From assembly GCA_017885485.1 (NCBI GenBank), contig JAFNFZ010000002.1, positions 7,464 to 26,192 of the forward strand: 18,729 bases of DNA, written 5' to 3'. The stretch comes from Chloroflexota bacterium. Its GTDB lineage: Bacteria; Chloroflexota; Dehalococcoidia; UBA2247; RBG-13-53-26. Numbering within the stretch: position 1 is the first letter of the stretch; each line of letters starts with the position of its first letter. Shown piece by piece: positions 7,078 through 14,637 of this stretch. Below the pieces are notes generated by a model. That model did not search any database. It saw only the letters and a list, made by a program, of their open reading frames with translations, and was not told where the DNA came from. Position numbers and translations under genes: made by a program.

Positions 7078-8235
7078 TCAGCCATGCTTCGGGGGAATGC
7101 GCTCGCCCTTGACAGTCTGCGGGTCGGCGGAACCTGGCACATACGAATGGATGAGACGTCCCAGGCTCTTCTTGTCCTCCGCCCAGGTCACATACGCGTG
7201 GCGATCCTTGCTGAAGGTCTCCCATGGACTTGACTCGTCATCAAACTCGAGTTCGTCGATCATGACGATGCATTCTTGAACAGGGCAGACCTGTGCGCAT
7301 TTCCCGCAGCCGACGCAGTACGTGTAGTTGACGTCATACAGACCGTCCGGCACCGGGTCAAAAGACTCGTCCGGGCATTCGAGCCAACAGAGAGCGCACT
7401 TGGTGCACAGGTCAAATCGTATGATTGGACGCTGGGACCTAGTTGTCCCGCGTTTGTACTGCTGATTGCGAGATTGACCGGATGGACGCATCTCGAAGCC
7501 CCGGGGCACGGCGGCTACAACGGTGCCTTCGCCAAACTCAAACCATTTAGGGAGGACTATGGCGGCTTCCTTCGACTCGACGCCGGTTCCCACCACAACT
7601 GTCTTCATCTTCTCGACGACTTCGTCAAAGGCCCTTCGGGCTGCTTCGGCTCTGGTCGGATCATTGGGATGCCTATTGTTTAGGCAGGCCTCGACAGCCT
7701 CTATGGTCATGACGTCCGGGGCGGCTGCCGCGATTGCGCCCAGAGTCCGCTCGTGGGTGAAGTCATCTCTGAATACCCACATACCAGAGAAGCTTTGGGA
7801 ACCTTCATACGTCGCAAGCCTCCAGCCACGAGGTTTGCCAGGAATGTGTTTCAGGAGATCTTCGTGGGTTCTCCGAGTGACAACTACCAGGGTGCCGCCG
7901 TCCCGCAAGTTCTCATTAATGGGTCGGATGCCAGACCAGGCCCACGGCTCCACTCCCTTGACTAGAGTGTCGTCCAAGACTATGGAAACGTCTGCTTGGT
8001 CGATGTCCAATTCGGCACCGCATTCCGCTTCCAGCTCCTCTTCAGACAAGTCAGAGGATACAAAGGCGAAGTACTTGCTGGGGATCCCACTCCTTTCCGG
8101 TGCATCGCTGTACCTTCCGTTCGAAAAGCCGACCTTGCCCATTTGGCTGGCTATTCTCACAACGTCGCCGCCAATCTTCTTGGCAAGCCTCTTCTGGAAG
8201 ACACCGCGGTAGTTGATTTCAACGCGTCTGATCAT
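7078..8235 (-). CDS. 2-oxoacid:ferredoxin oxidoreductase, fused gamma-delta subunit (2x[4Fe-4S] ferredoxin domain)
   Basis: A 385-residue fusion. Residues 1-205 are the PorC-type gamma domain, with the family's GK..FSNGRYSDAPERSG segment near 33-50. Residues about 268-335 are a PorD-type ferredoxin with two cysteine sets: C277, C280, C283, C287 (CTKCALCWLECP) and C307, C310, C313, C317 (CVGCGKCAQVCP). It should carry electrons from the TPP site to an external ferredoxin. Gamma-delta fusion and the gene order gamma/delta, alpha, beta match what I recall of Moorella oxalate oxidoreductase; most pyruvate enzymes have separate or differently fused subunits. The ATG at 8235 has GGAG five bases upstream. 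It is the first gene of the operon, with a candidate promoter about 400 bp upstream. The segment of about 60 residues between the domains is a linker I cannot assign. Confidence 0.9.
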   Translation of the reverse strand: MIRRVEINYRGVFQKRLAKKIGGDVVRIASQMGKVGFSNGRYSDAPERSGIPSKYFAFVSSDLSEEELEAECGAELDIDQADVSIVLDDTLVKGVEPWAWSGIRPINENLRDGGTLVVVTRRTHEDLLKHIPGKPRGWRLATYEGSQSFSGMWVFRDDFTHERTLGAIAAAAPDVMTIEAVEACLNNRHPNDPTRAEAARRAFDEVVEKMKTVVVGTGVESKEAAIVLPKWFEFGEGTVVAAVPRGFEMRPSGQSRNQQYKRGTTRSQRPIIRFDLCTKCALCWLECPDESFDPVPDGLYDVNYTYCVGCGKCAQVCPVQECIVMIDELEFDDESSPWETFSKDRHAYVTWAEDKKSLGRLIHSYVPGSADPQTVKGERIPPKHG

Positions 8236-8955
8236 GTTTGCTCCGCTTGATCACGGGGTAGCAGCAGACGACCGCCAGACATGGCGCCATCTATCCGCCC
8301 AGCTTCCGATATGACGGAGCCGAAGCGCCTCAGCGGAGACGCTTTTCGGTCCGCGTCGGGTCTCCTGCCGCCGAGTCAACATGCGGGCATTGCTCGACCG
8401 TGTCCACTTGTCGCGCTTCCGGAAATGCAAGGCAGATATCCAGACTACTACGGCAGTCAGGTCGCACCAAGGGGCGCTCGCAACACGGACCTGTTCGCCT
8501 GCCGCCCTCCCCATCCGCCGCCGTCGTGTCGTTCCAGGGTTCGACGTGTTCCGGCCTGCCATCCCCGCCTCGCTCCGAGACTGTCCTGCCTGCTCCAGAA
8601 CCGTGCAGATTCTTGACCTGTGGCCGAATCCACTCTAAGATTATACATCAGATGACCCGATGAGATGATGTCCGGATGGTTGGTTCTGGCGGAACCCCCC
8701 GCATGATACTCTGGCGCAGTGAGATCCGGCAGCTCATTTGTTCTGCGTTCCCCGATGGCTAGATTGAGAGTACACTGCCACAACCGGCACCGCCCGGACC
8801 GCAATTGGCTTCTTGCGCGCTCTGACGGGCCCTTCGGCAAAGCCACGCTTTCTACGACTTGGACTGGAGGATGCGGCATCAGACGTCGTGCGAGCAGGAA
8901 ATGCCGCATGGTGTCATTCACTGCATCACCATACACTCTCTTGAGATGAGGCGAC
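8236..8955. other. Gene-free interval between divergent transcription units
   Basis: About 720 bp separate the oxidoreductase operon from the divergent FadR-type gene. I examined both strands and recognise no protein: the open frames here have no family motifs and no convincing ribosome binding sites. The only clear signal is the TATAAT box and palindromic operator at 8640-8657. If that promoter is real, the operon has a leader of about 400 nt, long enough for an RNA element, a short leader peptide or the fossil of a lost gene, but I cannot identify any of these. Confidence 0.5.
8640..8657 (-). promoter_or_regulatory. Candidate -10 box and FadR/GntR operator for the oxidoreductase operon
   Basis: On the minus strand, a TATAAT hexamer (8645-8640) is immediately preceded by GGTCATCTGATG, so the near-palindrome TCATC-T-GATGt (8655-8645) overlaps the edge of the -10 box, a classic repression geometry. 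No good -35 hexamer is visible at 16-18 bp, so the promoter may be weak or activator-dependent. The site matches the TCATC-N-GATGA form I recall for LutR-type FadR-family regulators. It recurs almost identically at 18164-18176. Extra GATGA half-sites follow at 8659-8670. Confidence 0.5.
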
Positions 8956-9678
8956 GTGAGAAAAGCTGATGGGATCTACCAAGAAGTCCAGAAGACACGG
9001 CTGTATGAAGACGTCGCTGAGCAAATACGACAAAGGATCGTCGCTGGGAGTCTGAAGCCTGGCGAGCTCTTGCCGCCTGAGCATGAACTGTCAAAGGCCT
9101 TTGGGGTGAGTCGCGCAGTGATCCGGGAGGCAGTCCAGAGTCTCCGCGACCAACGCCTCCTGGTTGTCAGACAAGGTGTCGGGACCATGGTCGGCGAACC
9201 TGGAGCCGACCTGGTTGGAGAGGCATTGTCGGCTATTGTCGGATCCGGGAGAATCGTCACCCGCGACCTTCACGAGGTTCGACAGATGCTGGAGATCGAG
9301 ATCGCTGGCATAGCCACCGAGAGAGCCTCCAATGATGACAAGGCCCATTTGTCCAGAACAGTGGCATGGATGGAGAGACGGAAGCAATCTCCAGAGGAGT
9401 ATGCGGAACTGGACCTGCTATTCCACACCCAGTTGGCGGCAGCAACGCGGAATGAGGTCATATTATTGGTGCTGAAACCCCTTGTGGATCTGCTCCGAGA
9501 GAGCAGACTACATGGCGTACAAGCGCCGGGGGCTGTGGAGAGGTCGCTAGCCGGTCACAGAGCAATCCTCGAATGCCTGTTGCGTGGAGATAGGGAGGGA
9601 ACTCGAAAGGCCATGCTAGAGCATCTCAATGAAGTCGCCGAACGCTTGGAAGTGGTGAAAGGGGTCCATTCGCCGTGA
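8956..9678 (+). CDS. FadR-subfamily GntR transcriptional regulator (FCD domain)
   Basis: A 240-residue regulator. Residues 16-80 are the winged helix-turn-helix (LYEDVAEQIRQRIVAG, LPPEHELSKAFGVSRAVIREA, then the wing VVRQGVGTMV). Residues about 105-230 are the all-helical FCD ligand domain. The FCD metal-site residues are present: D153 and H157 (ELDLLFH), H201 (AGHRAIL) and H223 (LEHL), so an organic-acid ligand bound through a metal is plausible. It starts with GTG, with TGAGG about 6 bases upstream. It is transcribed divergently from the oxidoreductase operon and upstream of a solute-binding protein gene, the usual arrangement for a local catabolic regulator. The palindrome at 8645-8657 is a natural target; a second copy at 18164 could extend control to the amidohydrolase gene. 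Ligand unknown; oxalate or its precursor would fit the context. Confidence 0.93.
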   Translation: MRKADGIYQEVQKTRLYEDVAEQIRQRIVAGSLKPGELLPPEHELSKAFGVSRAVIREAVQSLRDQRLLVVRQGVGTMVGEPGADLVGEALSAIVGSGRIVTRDLHEVRQMLEIEIAGIATERASNDDKAHLSRTVAWMERRKQSPEEYAELDLLFHTQLAAATRNEVILLVLKPLVDLLRESRLHGVQAPGAVERSLAGHRAILECLLRGDREGTRKAMLEHLNEVAERLEVVKGVHSP

Positions 9679-9907
9679 ATCCTGAGCGGCGACTCCTCCC
9701 CGATAAGAAGGTTGGGATGATGCGTCAGGCATACGGTCCAAGGCAACCGGACCGCATTGGACCATTCGGGCAACCGATATGAGAATCCCCGTTCGGGCCC
9801 GCCCATGCAGAAGCAACCTGAGAAGAAGGGTGGATATTGGATGCTGTCGCCGCATTCATCAGGTCTAACCACAAGCGATTCCTTGGACTAGCCGCAGGAG
9901 GCGCGGA

Positions 9908-10447
9908 ATGGAGAACCAAGGATCGTATCGGTCAATTGCCACCGCCATCTTCCCTGCGCTTGCCCTTGCCATCATGCTCGCCGGCTGTGGGACCCAGCCT
10001 GTAGAGCAGCCGCCCGTGACGGAAGCGGCGCCATCGGTGGAGCCGTCAGCATCCCCAGAGCCTGAGCTTACTGATGAGCAGAAGTCCTTTCTCGAGACGC
10101 TGGTCATCGCACTTCCGAAATCGCCGACGACTCTCGCCCCGGCAAGTTCGGTAGGAGAGTCAACCTTCGTAGTAACGGGCAACACCTACGATCACCTGAT
10201 CGAGTACGCCCCGGGCGGATCGGAGATCGGGCCGAGCTTGGCGACAGAATGGGACGTCTCGGACGACGGAATGGCGTACGTCTTCCGCCTCCGCGATGAT
10301 GTGAAGTTCCACGATGGGACGATGCTTGACGCTGAAGCTGTGAAATTCGGCTTTGGCCGAGCCCCGGGAATGGAGAGGCGCACTAGTCTGTTAGTCCGTA
10401 ACTATCCACCAAAGCGTGTGAACTCCATATACGGGGAGAGTCGATGA
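9908..10447 (+). pseudogene. Truncated family-5 ABC transporter solute-binding lipoprotein
   Basis: The frame starts at an ATG with AGGAGG 7 bases upstream and has a lipoprotein signal peptide (hydrophobic LALAIMLAGCG, lipid Cys at about residue 26). A Pro/Glu/Ser linker follows, then the start of the SBP_bac_5 (DppA/OppA-like) domain: TYDHLIEYAPGGSEIGPSLA, WDVSDDGMAYVFRLRDDVKFHDG and DAEAVKFGFGRA. Family members run to 500 residues or more, but this one ends at 179. After about residue 153 (near base 10365) the sequence no longer resembles the family and ends with an unrelated tail that overlaps the next gene by 4 bases. The break coincides with a fall in GC, which indicates a recombination junction. 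The intact parent was probably the uptake component regulated by the FadR gene 230 bp upstream. No permease or ATPase genes remain. The truncated protein is unlikely to work. Confidence 0.85.
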
Positions 10448-11451
10448 TGATTGTTAGTGTTGGTCTTCCGACATGTATGGAAGGCATGATGTACCCGGTG
10501 CCATTTGCCAGCACTGGTCAAATTGTTTCAATTGCCAAAGCTGCGGAGAAACTTGGCTATCATTCTGTTTGGGGGAATGACCATATGACAACACAGAGCT
10601 ATGTGAAGGGAGGATTCCCCAAACCACCAAACTTTTGGGAACCACTGATTACATACTCTTTCCTAGCTGCTGAGACAACCACCCTGCGCTTTGGTACAGG
10701 CATGTTGATTACGCCGATGCGGAGAGACATTGTTGTGACAGCCAAGCAAATTGCTACATTGGATCAATTCAGTCGGGGACGATTCATGCTTGGAGTTGGT
10801 GTTGGTGCCTATCGAGAAGAGTTCGAGGCGCTAAATCCTGGATGGGAGGTTCATCGCGGCGACATGGTTGAAGAGAGCCTGCAAGCATTCAGGACGCTAT
10901 TCAGCCAACGGATTGCCAGTTACCATGGACGCTACTATCAGTTCGAAGACGTAGAGATGTATCCAAAACCATTGCAGGATCCTTTACCCATTTATATCGG
11001 CGGAAATCACCACAATGCTATGAAACGGGTTATATCCTATGGCAATGGCTGGTTGCCAGCTGTTTTGCCTCCCAACGAACTTCGGAAACGAACAGCGCAT
11101 TTGAAAGACATGGCAGAGGAATGTGGTAGAGACTTTACCGACATTGACATTGCAGTACAGTATATGGCTTGTATCGGCAAGTCAAGAAGTCAGGCCATTG
11201 AGCGCTTTCATAATAGTCAGATGTACCAGCATGTTATTTCCCTGAAGCAGTCAACGCTTAAGAATCAAGATCTGACCAAGCCAGAGGATTTGAATCTAAT
11301 TGGGACCCCAACGGAAGTGATAGAGCAGATTCAAGAACTAGCGACCGCTGGCCTTAGACATTTGTGTGGCACCTATTTCGTCGCGAACACAGTTGATGAA
11401 CTAATCGAGCAGATGCAGGTGTTTTCAGAAGATGTTTTGCCCTACATTTGA
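10444..11451 (+). CDS. LLM-class (luciferase-like) flavin-dependent oxidoreductase
   Basis: A 335-residue TIM-barrel enzyme of the bacterial luciferase-like superfamily, which uses FMN or F420. Family features in order: AEKLGYHSVWGNDHM near 35-49, TTTLRFGTGMLITPMRRDIV near 78-97, QIATLDQFSRGRFMLGVGVG near 102-121 (the standard LD..SGGR...GVG motif with SRGR), PIYIGGN near 184-190, GNGWLPA near 199-205, and the C-terminal IGTPTEVIEQI. GGGGAG precedes the ATG. Its base composition is visibly more A/T-rich than the genes to the left, and it begins exactly where the binding-protein gene is broken, so it probably came in by transfer. The substrate cannot be inferred; members oxidise alkanesulfonates, F420-linked alcohols or coenzyme intermediates. 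The stop codon lies within a palindrome. Confidence 0.92.
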   Translation: MMIVSVGLPTCMEGMMYPVPFASTGQIVSIAKAAEKLGYHSVWGNDHMTTQSYVKGGFPKPPNFWEPLITYSFLAAETTTLRFGTGMLITPMRRDIVVTAKQIATLDQFSRGRFMLGVGVGAYREEFEALNPGWEVHRGDMVEESLQAFRTLFSQRIASYHGRYYQFEDVEMYPKPLQDPLPIYIGGNHHNAMKRVISYGNGWLPAVLPPNELRKRTAHLKDMAEECGRDFTDIDIAVQYMACIGKSRSQAIERFHNSQMYQHVISLKQSTLKNQDLTKPEDLNLIGTPTEVIEQIQELATAGLRHLCGTYFVANTVDELIEQMQVFSEDVLPYI

Positions 11452-11463
11452 CCCCGTCAAATG
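11445..11463. repeat. Perfect 8-bp inverted repeat spanning the LLM stop codon
   Basis: CATTTGAC-CCC-GTCAAATG forms an 8-bp perfect stem with a 3-base loop and includes the TGA stop of the LLM gene. No T-run follows, so it is a poor intrinsic terminator. It ends 12 bp before the left end of the IS1182-type element. Palindromes of this sort can serve as insertion targets for this family, but that link is an inference. Confidence 0.5.
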
Positions 11464-11475
11464 CTAATGAGAATG

Positions 11476-11496
11476 GAACCTGTTGCACAAACCTCG
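11476..11496 (+). repeat. Left terminal inverted repeat of the IS1182-type element
   Basis: GAACCTGTTGCACAAACCTC pairs with the reverse complement of 13051-13071 and shares CCTGTTGCACA exactly with the solitary end at 1102. Outer boundary uncertain by one or two bases. Confidence 0.7.
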
Positions 11497-11611
11497 ATTC
11501 GCGCAAGAAAGGTCATCAATACAGAATGGGCCATCGTCGGTTGGAATGGCTCTGCGAGACAAATCAATGGGATAGAACTCCCGCCCCCCGGATTGAGAAC
11601 AACAATACCTG

Positions 11612-12934
11612 ATGCCGCCCAGTGTGCGGGATTGGCTTCCGGCAGGTGACTTGGTGTGGTTCCTACTTGAGGCTGTGGCGCAGATGGAATTGGATGAGTT
11701 CTATCGCATGCATCGGACCGATGGCTGGGGGAATGCGGCCTACGAGCCTTCAATGGTGGTGAGCCTGCTGCTGTACGCCTATTGCGTTGGCGAGCGATCC
11801 AGCCGACGCATCGAGCGGCTGTGCGAGCGAGACATTGCATTCAGGCTGATCACAGGCAACCAGGCGCCAGACCACTGCACGATTGCTCGCTTCCGTCAGG
11901 GCTGTGAGGAAGCATTGGCGGCGCTGTTCACTCAGGTGCTGCGGCTGTGTGCCGAAGCTGGACTGGTGAAGGCGGAGGTGGTGGCGTTGGATGGGACGAA
12001 GATCAAAGCCAACGCCTCGTTGGCAGCCAATAGGACGTACGCCTGGCTGGAGGAAGAAGTGAGGCGCATGTTGTCCGAGGCGGAGGCCAAAGACGCCGAG
12101 GAAGATGAACTATATAGACCGGGCCGACGCCGCGACGAGTTCCCGGAGGAGTTGAAGGATCCTGGCAAACGATTGGCGCTCTTGCGGGAGGCCAAGGAAC
12201 GCCTGGAGCGGGAAGCGGCGGCCGAGGCGGCCCAACAGGCGGAGATGATCGAGAAGCGTGTCGAGGGAGAGGAGAAGACTGGCCGCAAGAAGCGCGGTCG
12301 CAAGCCGAAGGAGCTGGATGACACACCGCAGGCGGAGGCGAAGGCCAATGTGACCGATCCGGAGAGCAGGATTATGAAGACGCGCACGGGCTACGTTCAG
12401 GGGTATGAAGCACGGGTGGTGGCAACCAAAGATCAACTGATTTTGGCCGCCGATGTGACCCAGGAAGAGAACGACGTGTGGCAGTTGCATCCAATGCTGG
12501 AGCAAGCACAGGACGAGCTGGCTGGCGTGAGCGTGGAAGAGCCTATCGGCGTTTTGCTTGCGGATGCAGGTTATTGGAGTGAGGCGAACATTCAGGAGGC
12601 AGACCCACAAGGACCGGAACTGCTGACTGCAACAACGAAAGATTGGAAGCAGCGCAAGGCGTTGCGAGAGAAGGAGCCACCGCGAGGACGCATCCCGAAG
12701 GATCTCTCGCTTCCAGAGCGGATGGAACGTGAGTTGCGGACCAAGCGTGGGTGGGGTCTCTACAGCCAAAGAGGCTGGATCGTGGAGCCCGTGTTCGGTC
12801 AAGCCAAGGATGAGAGAAGATGTGAACGCTTCATGCGGCGAGGGCATATCGCCGCTCGAAGTGAGTGGCGATTGATGGCCGCGACCCACAACCTGCTCAA
12901 ATCACGGCGGAGGGGCCAGGTTGCCTGGGCCTGA
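11612..12934 (+). CDS. IS1182-family DDE transposase
   Basis: A 440-residue transposase. The N-terminal DUF772-type domain runs from PPSVRDWLP to QAPDHCTIARFRQG (about 2-98). The DDE residues are D127 (ALDGTKIKANAS), D318 (LLADAGYWSE) and E392 (WIVEPVFGQAK). A strongly charged, probably helical insert rich in Glu/Lys/Arg fills about 145-245 and includes a basic KTGRKKRGRKPK patch. The ATG at 11612 lacks a clear ribosome binding site. The same frame reads EQQYL upstream before a stop at 11594, and family members normally have a few such residues, so the true start may be slightly longer or altered. All catalytic residues are intact, so the element could be active or recently so. Confidence 0.92.
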   Translation: MPPSVRDWLPAGDLVWFLLEAVAQMELDEFYRMHRTDGWGNAAYEPSMVVSLLLYAYCVGERSSRRIERLCERDIAFRLITGNQAPDHCTIARFRQGCEEALAALFTQVLRLCAEAGLVKAEVVALDGTKIKANASLAANRTYAWLEEEVRRMLSEAEAKDAEEDELYRPGRRRDEFPEELKDPGKRLALLREAKERLEREAAAEAAQQAEMIEKRVEGEEKTGRKKRGRKPKELDDTPQAEAKANVTDPESRIMKTRTGYVQGYEARVVATKDQLILAADVTQEENDVWQLHPMLEQAQDELAGVSVEEPIGVLLADAGYWSEANIQEADPQGPELLTATTKDWKQRKALREKEPPRGRIPKDLSLPERMERELRTKRGWGLYSQRGWIVEPVFGQAKDERRCERFMRRGHIAARSEWRLMAATHNLLKSRRRGQVAWA

Positions 12935-13050
12935 GAGGCCATCATGGTGCGGTGAACGTCGGCGATATGATTGTCCCATTATCTGGGCTGCATCAATCAT
13001 CAATCGGCTAACTTGGACTTGATGATGAAGCAGCTTTGGGATCGGCCTGC

Positions 13051-13071
13051 GGAAATCTGTGCATCAGGCTC
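13051..13071 (-). repeat. Right terminal inverted repeat of the IS1182-type element
   Basis: On the minus strand this reads GAGCCTGATGCACAGATTTC inward. It matches the solitary remnant at 1102 at 19 of the first 20 positions, and the similarity extends well inside the element (to about 13022). The following gene's ribosome binding site begins only about 50 bp outside this end. Confidence 0.75.
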
Positions 13072-13135
13072 AATCAGATCATGAAGACCATCATGCAATC
13101 GCTCGATCTTAAGATGCGCAATGATCGGAGATGCT

Positions 13136-14107
13136 ATGAAAATAGCGGACAGCATGCTCGATCTTATCGGCAACATACCACTTGTTCGACTCAACCGTAT
13201 CGGTAAAGAGATGGGTTGTGAGATATTAGCTAAACCCGAATACCTGAATCCCAGTGGGAGTATTAAAGACCGAATTGCCAAATACATGATTGATGCAGCT
13301 GAAGCGAACGGGGAGCTGAAGCCAGGTTTCACTATTGTCGAGGCAAGCACCGGCAATACGGGAACCTCTCTATCGTTTGTTGCTGCTATAAAGGGCTACA
13401 AAATGCTGGTCTTTTGGCCCGCAAAGGTAGCCAATCCGATACGTGAATCTATTATGCTAGCCTATGGGCCAAAGGTTGAGACAGTCGACACGGACGCCAT
13501 TATTGCGGAACGGACGGACCTAGACCCGAGCGTGCATGGAGGTCGGATTGAGATATTCGGTCGTGAACTCAGCCGCGATTTGGAGAATGAGCGTGATGAT
13601 GTATGGTGGGCACGACAATATTCAAGCTCGGAAAACGTTGCCGCTCATCGAGAGTGGACGGCCAGGGAGATTCTTGAACAAACCGATGATTGTCTTGATG
13701 TGTTTGTCGCCTCAGTAGGGACGGGGGGGACCCTGCTCGGCGTCGCACAAGCCATCAAGAAGGTACTGCCTACTACAATGATAGTTGGAGTCGAACCTGC
13801 TGGATCTCCGATGCTAGCAGGGGATCTGAAAGATTATCCCCATATCAAGGGTATTACTGATGGCATAATACCTGACCTTTTTGACAGCAAGTTGATCGAT
13901 AGGACCTTGTCGATAACGGATATCGAAGCCATTGACATGGCGCATCGTTTAGCTAATGAAGAGGGAATGTTCTGTGGAATCTCTTCCGGCGCCAATGTCC
14001 TAGCCAGCCTGCAAATCGCGGCAGAAGTTGGTCCAGGAAAACGAATTGTCACGATATTGCCCGATAGCCGTGACCGGTATCTTTCTATGGAGAAGTACAC
14101 AACGTAG
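13136..14107 (+). CDS. Cysteine synthase / cystathionine beta-synthase family PLP enzyme (divergent)
   Basis: A 323-residue fold-type II PLP enzyme. The cofactor Lys is K44 in NPSGSIKDR, the substrate loop is EASTGNTGTSLS (70-80), the phosphate-binding loop is GTGGTL (195-200), and the pyridine-contact Ser is S311 in PDSRDRYLS. These are all the landmarks of O-acetylserine sulfhydrylase-like enzymes. Unlike CysK, there is an insert of about 20 charged residues (around 127-158, including DPSVHGG and LENERDDVWW) before the segment that normally reads QFxNPxNxxxH. That suggests a different nucleophile or amino-acid substrate. GGAG lies 6 bases before the ATG at 13136; the ATG at 13121 is less likely. 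The gene is relatively A/T-rich, like the LLM gene on the other side of the IS, so both may come from one transferred segment. Confidence 0.9.
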   Translation: MKIADSMLDLIGNIPLVRLNRIGKEMGCEILAKPEYLNPSGSIKDRIAKYMIDAAEANGELKPGFTIVEASTGNTGTSLSFVAAIKGYKMLVFWPAKVANPIRESIMLAYGPKVETVDTDAIIAERTDLDPSVHGGRIEIFGRELSRDLENERDDVWWARQYSSSENVAAHREWTAREILEQTDDCLDVFVASVGTGGTLLGVAQAIKKVLPTTMIVGVEPAGSPMLAGDLKDYPHIKGITDGIIPDLFDSKLIDRTLSITDIEAIDMAHRLANEEGMFCGISSGANVLASLQIAAEVGPGKRIVTILPDSRDRYLSMEKYTT

Positions 14108-14126
14108 AATTGCATAGATCCTCTTG

Positions 14127-14336
14127 TATAAGGCCTCTGAAACAGCTCGGGTTCTGAGCGTCAAGAACGCGAAGGTGGGCGGCTGTTTTCGCACCATGGA
14201 AGGTGCGGATACCTTCCGTCTGGTCCGTGGTTACATCTCAACCGCACGCAAGAACGAACAACGTATTCTGGACGTTCTGCGATCGGCACGTGTGGGTGCA
14301 CCTTATCTGCCTGCGTTCGTCTCCTTACCCGGCTGA
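14127..14336 (+). pseudogene. C-terminal fragment of an IS66-family transposase
   Basis: The frame reads KASETARVLSVKNAKVGGCF, then RTMEGADTFRLVRGYISTAR and KNEQRILDVLRSARVGAPYL. It matches the IS66 TnpC C-terminal pattern that I know as AENDLRMVKxKQKVSGCFRT, xxGAxxFCRIRSYxSTxRKNG, and LDALxxAxxGxPFVPxF. About 65 residues survive of a protein that is usually near 500. The catalytic core and left part of the element are missing; the fragment begins right after the PLP-enzyme stop codon. It therefore marks a deletion or recombination scar. Confidence 0.72.
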
Positions 14337-14451
14337 GTAGTTGCGCCTTTAACGAGGGAGGCTCTTGTTTGGTTTTGCGGGGCATTAGCGACCAAAGCCA
14401 TTCAGTGGTTAAGAATCTTAGGAGAATGGTTTTGGATGATGCGAGAAGGTG

Positions 14452-14592
14452 ATGAAGAAGATAGTGGCGCTCTTTTCGCTAGGCTGGGCGGTGATTTATG
14501 CTGATCGGGCAGTTCTATATCCACTTCTGCCTATAATTGACGATGAGCTGAATCTGACGAACGTCCAAGCGGGAGCCATTGCCAGGCGGTGA
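14452..14592 (+). pseudogene. N-terminal 46 codons of an MFS transporter, cut by an IS
   Basis: From the ATG at 14452 the frame reads MKKIVALFSLGWAVIYADRA, then VLYPLLPIIDDELNLTNVQA and GAIARR stop. The single hydrophobic helix followed by the ADRxVLYPLLPxI..E..L pattern is the first transmembrane segment and loop of a major facilitator superfamily permease. The reading frame ends on the TGA that is also the first three bases of the IS3 element at 14590, so the rest of the gene has been lost. It was not found on the far side of the IS. A transporter downstream of the PLP-enzyme gene would make sense as an exporter or uptake partner. Confidence 0.68.
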
Positions 14593-14637
14593 ACCCCGAA
14601 TCTTGGACAGGATCGGACCCCCCGGATTGTGGGGAGG

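Larger units (their letters stand above)
11476..13071 (+). mobile_element. Nearly complete IS1182-type insertion sequence
   Basis: The element is bounded by imperfect terminal inverted repeats. The left end reads inward GAACCTGTTGCACAAACCTC at 11476; the right end, read inward on the minus strand from 13071, is GAGCCTGATGCACAGATTTC. They agree at 15 of 20 positions. The 1596-bp span holds one transposase gene (11612-12934) and about 135 bp on either side. I see no convincing target duplication at the flanks. It separates two lower-GC genes (LLM oxidoreductase and cysteine-synthase-like) that may once have been adjacent. A lone copy of the right end is present in inverted orientation at 1102-1150. 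Confidence 0.8.

Noticed and set aside
7040..7225. Longer N-terminus for the alpha subunit, starting at 7225
   Set aside because: It would overlap the gamma-delta gene by about 150 bp, and the extra 62 residues do not resemble the family; the ATG at 7039 has a ribosome binding site.
8457..8936. Minus-strand frame of 159 codons in the gap before the FadR-type gene
   Set aside because: No ribosome binding site, Arg/Ser-rich shadow composition and no recognisable motif; it also overlaps the candidate promoter and operator.
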